From NCBI GenBank assembly GCA_019746355.1, contig JAIESC010000196.1, positions 1-21,712 on the forward strand: 21,712 nucleotides of DNA, in the 5' to 3' direction. The position numbers and the translations under genes are program-made. This DNA is from Xanthobacteraceae bacterium (GTDB taxonomy: Bacteria > Pseudomonadota > Alphaproteobacteria > Rhizobiales > Xanthobacteraceae). Shown in pieces: positions 1 to 5,761 of the stretch. The notes below the pieces were generated by a model. It ran no database searches, was not told where the DNA came from, and saw only the letters and a program-made list of their open reading frames with translations. The number at the start of each line of letters is the position of its first letter. Position 1 is the first letter of the stretch.

Positions 1-373
1 CTCGAGGGGAGTGAAGCGCCACAAGACGCTGGTGCGGAATCCGCCGCACCCGGTGGCCACCTTGCGGTCAGGCCAGTCCCTTCAACGGAAGGGACTGCCG
101 GCCCATGACGCGGGCCGGCGCGCCTTGCGGCGCTTCACCGCGGTGATTTCCGTGGAGCCTGGCTCCACACGCTCGGGCCGCGCTTGCGTGCCGGGCTACT
201 TGCTCTTTCGCCCGGTCGTACAGCAGTGCTCCCTGCGCCAGGGTCGTAGTGCCCATGAGGCGGAGTCCCGAGGCGCCCCGAGGTGTCCGGCTGACAAGGC
301 CGAACCCGCAGGCACCGCTCCCCGCTCCACCAACGGCTGTCACCGGTTGACACCCTCGAACGAGCGGGGATGA
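1..373 (-). other. Hairpin-rich element, candidate structured RNA or dispersed repeat
   Basis: No convincing gene is seen here. Frames are open on both strands, but neither resembles a protein family I recognise and neither has a clear ribosome binding site. The stretch is full of perfect stem-loops: 31-37/44-50 (7 bp), 74-83/88-97 (10 bp, 4-nt loop), 97-104/112-119 (8 bp), the 12-bp palindrome at 135-146, and 152-158/162-168 (7 bp). Read on the minus strand it also forms GCGCC-GCAA-GGCGC, with a GNRA tetraloop, and CCCCGCUC pairing with GAGCGGGG. A 7-bp inverted repeat (2-8 with 354-360) could close the whole structure. A promoter-like sequence at 378-405 would transcribe it leftward. It does not show the RNase P, tmRNA, SRP or 6S RNA signatures I know. 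It may continue beyond the window edge. A multi-copy repeat is an equally good reading. Confidence 0.35.
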
Positions 374-377
374 CACC

Positions 378-405
378 TTAATAGAACAAAAAGAGAACAT
401 GTCAA
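378..405 (-). promoter_or_regulatory. Sigma-70-type promoter reading leftward
   Basis: On the minus strand a perfect -35 box TTGACA (405-400) is followed after 16 bp by TATTAA (383-378), inside the only clearly AT-rich patch of the left edge. Transcription would start near 371 and run into the hairpin-rich element. It lies just past the terminator of the CoA-ligase operon, so it looks like an independent promoter and not read-through. There is no experimental support. Confidence 0.5.
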
Positions 406-412
406 CCCATGC

Positions 413-436
413 AAAAAGGCCCGCCGGAGCGGCCTT
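413..436 (-). terminator. Rho-independent terminator of the ligase operon
   Basis: Read on the minus strand, AAGGCC (436-431) pairs with GGCCTT (421-416). The stem can be extended by GC/GC with one bulged G around a TCCG loop, and a run of five T follows (417-413). It begins 12 bp after the CoA ligase stop codon, as expected for the end of the five-gene operon. Confidence 0.65.
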
Positions 437-448
437 CAAGCCGGATCA

Positions 449-2056
449 TTATTGTCCCAAGGCCATGCGCGCGACCTGGCTGCGCTGCGTCTTGCCGTTG
501 GCGTTCTTCGGAAGCTGATCCATCACCAGCACGCTGTGCGGCAGCTTGAACGGCGCGATGCGGCCGGAGAGCGCTTTCGTCAGCGCCGGCCGCTCGGCGA
601 GCTGCGCCGACGTGCCCGGGCGCAGCACCAGCGCCGCGCCGATCCGGTTGCCGATCTCGCGGTCGGGGATCGGAAACACGCAGGCCTCGGCGAACGAGCC
701 CAAGCCCAGGATCGCCTCTTCCAGCTCGCGCGGCGCGATCAGCACGCCCTTGCTTTTGAAGCAGTCGTCGGCGCGGCCCATGATGAAGACGTAGCCGTCG
801 CTGTCGATGCGGGCGAGATCGCTGGTCACGTACCAGCCGCCGCGCAAGGTCGCCTTGGTCGTCGCCTCGTCGCCGAGATAACCGAGAAAGAAGCCGGGAT
901 AGTCCGCGCCGAAGGCGAGCGTGCCGACGCTGTCCGGCGGCAGCGCGTTGAGGTTCTCATCGATCACGGCGCCGCGCGCGCCCCAGGTCTTGCCGGTCGA
1001 GCCCTCCTTCTTCGGGATGTCCGGCCCGTCGCCGATCACCATCTGCGCTTCGGAAATGCCGTAGTGCTCCCAGATCGGGCAGCCGAACCGCGCCTGCCAC
1101 TCCTTGCGGACGGCGTCCTCCAGCGGTTCCCCGGTGGAGTTCGCGCCGCGCAGCGAGGAGAGGTCGTAGCGGCTCTCGATGCCGGGCGTCGCGAGGATGC
1201 GGCGGTAGAGCGTGGCGACCGAATGCAGGAGCGTGACGCGGTCGCGCTCGATGGTCTGCAGAATGCGCTCGGGCGCGGCGCGGTCCTCCATGATCGAGCC
1301 GGTGGTGCCGTTGCGCAGCGGAAACAGCACGTTGTGGCCGAGTGCGCTGATGAAGCTCCATTCGCCGGTGGCGAGGATGACGTCGCCCTCCCGCGGCGGC
1401 ACGCGGGCCCGGTTGCTGTCGCCGAGCGCCTCGAGCCAGCGGTGGGCATGGACCACGCCCTTGGGCTTTCCGGTGGTGCCGGAGGTGAAGACGATGAAGG
1501 CCTGCGTGTCGCGGTCCGCATCGAAGCAGGGTGGTAACCGTTCATTCCCGCGCAAGCGGGAATCCAGGGCTACGCGACGCGACTTATCCCCTTGTTGCCC
1601 TGGGTCCCCGCTTTCGCGGGGACGAACGGGGAGAGAATCCCGCTCTGACAATTCAATCAGTCCATCCGGCGTGACGATCATCCGCTTCACGGCGGGCTTG
1701 AGCCCTGCGGTGGCGGCATCGTCACGCATGTGTTCGGCAAGGAGAAACAGCGCCGGATCCGACAGGTTGACGATGTGCTCAAGCTCGCTCCGGCCGAGCT
1801 GCGAATTCTGCAGAACCGGGATTGCACCGAGCCAGACGCAGGCGAGGAACGCGGCCGCGAAATCTGCGGTGTTGGTCATGCGGAAGACGACCTTGTCGCC
1901 CGGCTTGAGGCCGAGCCTCTCAAGGTCGGCCACGAGCGCCGCCACCATCGCCTGAAACGCGGCATTGCTGACGGCACCGGTCGAGTGGCGGAACGCCGCG
2001 TGACCGGCGCGGGCGGGGTCGCGCCCGGGCCGCAGTGCGATTTCAGCCAGGTTCAT
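449..2056 (-). CDS. AMP-forming acyl/aryl-CoA ligase (benzoate-CoA ligase-like)
   Basis: An ANL-superfamily adenylating enzyme of 535 residues that would activate a carboxylic acid as acyl-AMP and then form the CoA thioester. The core motifs are intact: phosphate loop TSGTTGKPKG (191-200), YGISEAQ (332-338), TSDLARID with the ATP-ribose Asp (411-418), hinge region GRADDCFKSKG (428-438) and the C-terminal catalytic Lys in PKNANGK (K522). General resemblance is to benzoate- and aminobenzoate-CoA ligases, but the acid cannot be predicted. Residues about 143-173, just before the phosphate loop, are encoded by a palindromic repeat read in frame (see 1538-1629); without them the protein would be about 504 residues, close to family size. 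The ATG overlaps the upstream crotonase stop (ATGA), implying translational coupling, and GAGGAAG precedes it. It is the last gene of the operon. Confidence 0.9.
   Translation of the reverse strand: MNLAEIALRPGRDPARAGHAAFRHSTGAVSNAAFQAMVAALVADLERLGLKPGDKVVFRMTNTADFAAAFLACVWLGAIPVLQNSQLGRSELEHIVNLSDPALFLLAEHMRDDAATAGLKPAVKRMIVTPDGLIELSERDSLPVRPRESGDPGQQGDKSRRVALDSRLRGNERLPPCFDADRDTQAFIVFTSGTTGKPKGVVHAHRWLEALGDSNRARVPPREGDVILATGEWSFISALGHNVLFPLRNGTTGSIMEDRAAPERILQTIERDRVTLLHSVATLYRRILATPGIESRYDLSSLRGANSTGEPLEDAVRKEWQARFGCPIWEHYGISEAQMVIGDGPDIPKKEGSTGKTWGARGAVIDENLNALPPDSVGTLAFGADYPGFFLGYLGDEATTKATLRGGWYVTSDLARIDSDGYVFIMGRADDCFKSKGVLIAPRELEEAILGLGSFAEACVFPIPDREIGNRIGAALVLRPGTSAQLAERPALTKALSGRIAPFKLPHSVLVMDQLPKNANGKTQRSQVARMALGQ
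1538..1629. repeat. Palindromic dispersed repeat inside the ligase gene
   Basis: A 92-bp cruciform-like element. Outer arms CCGTTC (1538-1543) and GAACGG (1624-1629) enclose two perfect 8-bp hairpins, 1544-1551/1556-1563 with a GCAA loop and 1604-1611/1616-1623 with a TTTC loop. A third stem, CCAGGG (1564-1569) with CCCTGG (1598-1603), lies between them. Sequences of this kind (a hairpin of CCCGC..GCGGG followed by AATCCAGGG) are familiar as intergenic repeats in Bradyrhizobium-type genomes. Here it is read through in frame by the CoA ligase with no stop codon, giving a charged Arg/Gly/Asp-rich peptide containing RPRESGDP and DSRLRGNE. Confidence 0.8.
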
Positions 2057-2958
2057 TTATTCTTCCTCGGGCCGCCGGTCTCGTCGTAGCCCGGTCCGCG
2101 ATAGTTCGGCGGCCGCTTGTCGAGGAAGGCGCGGATGCCCTCCCGGCAATCGGCGGTGCGGGTGATCTCCATCACCGCGTCGAGCTCGGCCTGCGCGCCT
2201 TCGGCGCTCTTGTTGAAATCCCAATAGCGGCGCACCAGGGCTTTGGCATGCCGCACGGAAAGGAACGGGGCCGCGGCGATCTTGTCGGCGATCTTCAGCA
2301 CCTCGTCCAGCATCGTGTCGTGCGGGAACACGCGCACCACGAGGCCGATGCGCTCGGCTTCCTTGGCGTCGATGATCTCGCCGGTGAGGATCATCTCCAT
2401 GGCGCGGCCCAGCCCGACGAACTTCGGCAGGTTGCGCGCGCCGCCGGACTCCGGGACGAAGCCCGCCGGCACCGCGACCTCGCCGAGCTTGGCCTTGTCG
2501 GAGGCATAGCGGATGTCGCAGGCGGTGGCGAGCTCAAGGCCGATGCCGACCGCGGGCCCGTTGATCGCGGCGATGGTGACGCAAGGGAGCTCCTCGAGCT
2601 TGCGGATCGCCCGCTGGATGACGACGTGGCGCAGGTCGTTGAAGAAGTAGTTGGCGAGCTCCTTGTAGGGACCGAACGCGCCGAAGTCGTGCTCCTCGTC
2701 GAGCGCGCCGAGCGGGGCGGCCTCCGATCGCAGGTCGCCGCCGGCCGAGAAGCCGCGGCCCTCGCCGGTGATGACGACGACGCGCAGCCGGTCGTCGCGG
2801 CGGATCTGGTCGAGGATCAGGTCGAGCTCGACGCGCATGCGCACGTCGATGGCGTTCAGCGCCTCGGGGCGGTTCAGCGTGATGAGGCCGATGCAGGGAT
2901 TGTCCGGCTGGCTTCCGGGAGCCTGGACCGACCATTTCAGCGTCTTGAAGGCGAGCAT
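2053..2958 (-). CDS. Enoyl-CoA hydratase/isomerase (crotonase) family protein
   Basis: A 301-residue crotonase-fold enzyme acting on an acyl-CoA thioester. The oxyanion-hole segment FSAGGDL (70-76) and NGPAVGIGLELATACD (133-148) are clear. In an ungapped alignment to rat crotonase, E142 matches catalytic Glu144, but the position of Glu164 is A162, with E160 two residues earlier. The reaction may therefore not be a standard hydration; ring-opening hydrolysis or isomerisation are alternatives. It is about 40 residues longer than typical crotonases, with an Arg/Lys/Pro/Gly-rich C-terminal tail. AAGGAAG precedes the ATG. It lies 10 bp after the amidohydrolase stop and overlaps the ligase start by 4 bp, so it probably acts on the ligase's CoA product or a later intermediate. 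Confidence 0.88.
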   Translation of the reverse strand: MLAFKTLKWSVQAPGSQPDNPCIGLITLNRPEALNAIDVRMRVELDLILDQIRRDDRLRVVVITGEGRGFSAGGDLRSEAAPLGALDEEHDFGAFGPYKELANYFFNDLRHVVIQRAIRKLEELPCVTIAAINGPAVGIGLELATACDIRYASDKAKLGEVAVPAGFVPESGGARNLPKFVGLGRAMEMILTGEIIDAKEAERIGLVVRVFPHDTMLDEVLKIADKIAAAPFLSVRHAKALVRRYWDFNKSAEGAQAELDAVMEITRTADCREGIRAFLDKRPPNYRGPGYDETGGPRKNK

Positions 2959-2968
2959 TTTCGCTTCC

Positions 2969-3973
2969 TTATTGTTTCAGGCGGGAGAACAATTTTCGCG
3001 GGTTGCCGTCGGAGATCGCCTCGCTGTCGGCTTTCGACAGGCCCGCGGCCTTGATCAGGTCGAGCGGCTCCATGTCGGCGGGCGGGAACGAATAGTCGGT
3101 GCCGAGATGGACGTTGCCGATGCCGGCGATGTCGATGAGGAAGCGCAGCGCCTTGGGCGCATGCACGATGCTGTCGTAGTGCATCTCGCGGGCATAGGCG
3201 GACGGTGTCTTGGCCGCGACATTGTGCTGGCCGGCCTTGTCCATGCGCTTGTGCATCACGTCGAAGCGGCCGGCGAGATAGGGATAGGTGCCGCCGCCAT
3301 GCGACAGCAGGAGCTTGAGCCTGGGGAAACGGTCGAGCACGCCGGACATGATCAGCGAGCCGGTGCCGAGCGTGGTATCGTAGGTGTAGTGCGCGATCTG
3401 GCCGAGCGCGAATTTGCCGACGCGCGGCACCGCCGATGACAGCACCGGATGCAGCAGCACCGGCAGACCGAGCGCCTCGGCCTTGCGCCAGAACGGATCG
3501 AGCGGCAGCTCGCCGATGTTCACGTTCTCGATATTGGCGGCGATGATGACGCCGATCGCGCCGTTGCCCGCGGTGCGCTCGAGCTCGACTGCCGCGGCCT
3601 CGGCGTCGGTCAGCGGCGCCGAGGAGATCCACGAGAAGCGCTTGGCGTTGTCCGCGGTCCACTCCGCCAGCGTGTCGTTGAGCATCCGGTGCCAGGCGAT
3701 GCAGCTCTCGCGCGGCAGGCCATAGCCGAAGATGTCCGGCCAGGTTCCGACGATCTGGTGGTCGATGCGCTGCGCGTCGAGCCACTTGTGGCGCTCGGCC
3801 ACCGGCTCGGCGAGGCGCGGGAAGAACGGCCGGACCTTGAAGCCGTAGTCGAAGGCGAGCGCCTCCTTGCCGCCGTCGGCGGGGCTAAGCCGGACGCCGA
3901 TGGCGCTGCCTTGGCTTTTGATCGCGGCGATCAGTTGTGGCGGGACGTAGTGGGCATGGGTGTCGATCGGCAC
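2969..3973 (-). CDS. Amidohydrolase family protein, ACMSD-like
   Basis: A 334-residue metal-dependent amidohydrolase of the family that includes aminocarboxymuconate semialdehyde, gamma-resorcylate and 5-carboxyvanillate decarboxylases. The expected metal and catalytic residues are present in order: HxH at H6/H8 (DTHAH), H175 (LLHP), H225 (LLSHGGG) and D293 (GTDY). Members decarboxylate or hydrolyse aromatic acids and related ring-derived compounds; which reaction occurs here is not determined. The start is GTG at 3973, preceded by CAGGAGTAACGC, a good ribosome binding site, and the HxH motif follows immediately as is usual for the family. It lies 28 bp after the SDR stop and 10 bp before the crotonase start, in the same operon. 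Confidence 0.87.
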   Translation of the reverse strand: MPIDTHAHYVPPQLIAAIKSQGSAIGVRLSPADGGKEALAFDYGFKVRPFFPRLAEPVAERHKWLDAQRIDHQIVGTWPDIFGYGLPRESCIAWHRMLNDTLAEWTADNAKRFSWISSAPLTDAEAAAVELERTAGNGAIGVIIAANIENVNIGELPLDPFWRKAEALGLPVLLHPVLSSAVPRVGKFALGQIAHYTYDTTLGTGSLIMSGVLDRFPRLKLLLSHGGGTYPYLAGRFDVMHKRMDKAGQHNVAAKTPSAYAREMHYDSIVHAPKALRFLIDIAGIGNVHLGTDYSFPPADMEPLDLIKAAGLSKADSEAISDGNPRKLFSRLKQ

Positions 3974-4001
3974 GCGTTACTCCTGACGATGCGCGGGCAC
4001 T

Positions 4002-4814
4002 TTACTTGCGGTCGCGCAGCCGATCCATCAGCGACTTCTCCTGGCCGCCGTCGATCTCGATCATGGTGCCGTTGACCATGTGCATCAGCGGGGAGGCGAG
4101 CATCACCACGAGGTTGGCGACCTCGTCGACCTCGGCAATGCGCCCCATCGGGATCGAGGAGGGCGCGAGCTTGTCGGCCTCCTCGTAGGAGAGATTCATG
4201 TCGCGCGACATGGCCTTCACCAGTCCCGCCCAGCGTTCGGTCCGCACCGGGCCGGGATTGACCGCGCAGAAGCTGATGCCGTGCTTGCCGTACTGTCCGG
4301 CGAGCGAGAGCGTGAGGTTCTGGCCCGCGGCATTGGCCGCGCCCGGGCAGATTTCCCAGTAGGACGGCTTCACGCCGTCATTGCCGATCAGGTTGACGAC
4401 GCGGCCGCCGCCCTGCTTCACCATGATCGGCAGCACGTAGCGCAGGCACCGCACATAACCCATGAACTTGAGCTGAAGGCCCTTTTCCCAATCGTCTTCG
4501 CTCAGGTGCTCGATCACGCCGCCGGCGGCGGAGCCCGCATTGTTGACCATGATGTCGGCGCGGCCGAGCGCCTTGTGGGCCTGCTCGATGAAGTTCTTGG
4601 CGTCGTCGTTCTTCCGCAGGTCCGCCGGGATCGGCACGATCTTGCGGCCGGTGGCTTTGGCGATCTCGTTGGCCGCGGCTTCCAGCACATCGCTCCGTCG
4701 CGCGCAGATCGCGACGTCGACGCCTTCCTTGGCCAGCGCGAGCGCGATGCCCTTGCCGATGCCTTCGCTGCCGCCGGTGACGAAGGCGGTCTTGCCTTTG
4801 AGTTGGAGGTCCAT
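4002..4814 (-). CDS. SDR-fold protein lacking the catalytic triad
   Basis: A 270-residue short-chain dehydrogenase/reductase-fold protein. The nucleotide-binding motif TGGSEGIG (13-20), NNAG (91-94) and PGPVRT after the sixth strand are present, so NAD(P) binding is likely. The catalytic positions are not conserved. Aligning through the LTLSLA and NPGPV landmarks, the Ser position is G144, the Tyr position is P157 and the Lys position is N161; the usual YxxxK reads PGAAN. Classical carbonyl reduction is therefore doubtful, and the protein may use a different acid/base, act as a lyase or isomerase, or be a partner subunit. The start is ATG after AGGAGA, 12 bp downstream of the cyclase stop. 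The fold assignment is firm; the function is unknown. Confidence 0.85.
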   Translation of the reverse strand: MDLQLKGKTAFVTGGSEGIGKGIALALAKEGVDVAICARRSDVLEAAANEIAKATGRKIVPIPADLRKNDDAKNFIEQAHKALGRADIMVNNAGSAAGGVIEHLSEDDWEKGLQLKFMGYVRCLRYVLPIMVKQGGGRVVNLIGNDGVKPSYWEICPGAANAAGQNLTLSLAGQYGKHGISFCAVNPGPVRTERWAGLVKAMSRDMNLSYEEADKLAPSSIPMGRIAEVDEVANLVVMLASPLMHMVNGTMIEIDGGQEKSLMDRLRDRK

Positions 4815-4826
4815 GTTGTTGTTCTC

Positions 4827-5675
4827 CTAATAACCGAGGATCGCTTTGGCGGCGTTGCCGACGGCTTCGACGTTCTCGCCGCAGTCGAGGAAGGCGACGA
4901 TGCGGCACGGGCAGCCTTCGAGACCCTCATAGCGCCAGGGAAACGCGCCGATGATGGCGCGCTTGCCGAGCATCATCTCGATGTCGCCGCCGAGGTTCTC
5001 GGCGTGCAGCAAACCTTCTTGGAACGCCCAGTTGTGGAACGGGAACACGTCGGCGGAAACCTTCCGCCCGGATTTCTTGTGGGTGTATTCGAAGGTGCCG
5101 AAGAATTCGCCCGGCGTCTTGCCGTGCTTCTTCGTGAACTCCTCCGCGAGGTCCGGCCGCATGGTGCGAATCGAGGTGTTCATGGCGTGGTCACACGAGC
5201 CGGTGTCCATGCCCCACCACCTGATCTTCTTCTTGAACATCCACTGCAGCGTCTCGAGGCTCGGGCCCGGGTGATAGCAGAAGTAGCGCACCAGGTCCTG
5301 CTGCGACTGGCCTTCGTAATGCTTGTGCCAGCCGGTGTGCAGGATGAGGATGTCGCCCTCGCGGATGTCGGCCCCCGCGCTCTCGATGATCTCCGGCGTG
5401 ATCACCGCCCAGTCGTACATGTGCTTTGAGATGTCGACCACCACGCCGCGGTTGCACAGGTAATCGAGCGGCAGGTGCGCCATGTCGCCCTGGCGGTTGT
5501 CGGTGGCATGCATCGCACCGTCAAAATGCGTGCCGACATGAAGCGCGGTGTCGATGCGCTGGGCGACGATCCGCACCGTCTGCAGATTCTGTGCGTAATA
5601 CATCTTGTTGCCGGCATAGCCGACCCAGCCGGGCGTATGCACGTTCATCACGTGCGACATGTCGATGATCTTCAT
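4827..5675 (-). CDS. Cyclase-family metal-dependent hydrolase (kynurenine formamidase fold)
   Basis: A 282-residue member of the putative cyclase family (PF04199 type), which includes bacterial kynurenine formamidase and isatin hydrolase. The signature HxGTHxDxxxH is present as H46-VGTH50-F-D52-GAM-H56, supplying the divalent-metal ligands. Such enzymes open amide or lactam-type bonds, such as formamides or isatin. Here it could hydrolyse a cyclic or amide intermediate of the pathway. At 282 residues it is longer than kynurenine formamidase (about 210). It is the first gene of the five-gene operon, with GGGGAG before the ATG, and is divergent from the Mo-hydroxylase gene. The rest of the kynurenine pathway is absent nearby. 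Confidence 0.85.
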   Translation of the reverse strand: MKIIDMSHVMNVHTPGWVGYAGNKMYYAQNLQTVRIVAQRIDTALHVGTHFDGAMHATDNRQGDMAHLPLDYLCNRGVVVDISKHMYDWAVITPEIIESAGADIREGDILILHTGWHKHYEGQSQQDLVRYFCYHPGPSLETLQWMFKKKIRWWGMDTGSCDHAMNTSIRTMRPDLAEEFTKKHGKTPGEFFGTFEYTHKKSGRKVSADVFPFHNWAFQEGLLHAENLGGDIEMMLGKRAIIGAFPWRYEGLEGCPCRIVAFLDCGENVEAVGNAAKAILGY

Positions 5676-5761
5676 GGCAACTCCCCGGCGTTGTGTTCAG
5701 CTTGTATGTTCTCAGGCTGCGCACTACCGTTCAAGCGAAGGCACGCAGGGCTTTTGCCGCG
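5676..5761. promoter_or_regulatory. Divergent intergenic region
   Basis: These 86 bp separate the start codons of the leftward catabolic operon and the rightward orphan Mo-hydroxylase gene, so promoters for both should lie here or overlap the gene starts. No clear -35/-10 pair or long inverted repeat stands out. No regulator gene is present in the window. Confidence 0.3.

Noticed and set aside
11..373. Small protein-coding genes on either strand of the left edge
   Set aside because: Frames are open on both strands, but there is no ribosome binding site, recognisable family or coding signature; hairpin structure dominates.
2969..5675. Kynurenine / tryptophan degradation operon, suggested by an ACMSD-like and a formamidase-like gene
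   Set aside because: No tryptophan dioxygenase, kynurenine monooxygenase, kynureninase or 3-hydroxyanthranilate dioxygenase is present, and the neighbours are CoA-dependent enzymes.
5693..5761. GTG upstream start for the orphan Mo-hydroxylase
   Set aside because: The 23 added residues do not match the family N-terminus, and the GTG lies only 17 bp from the divergent gene's start codon.
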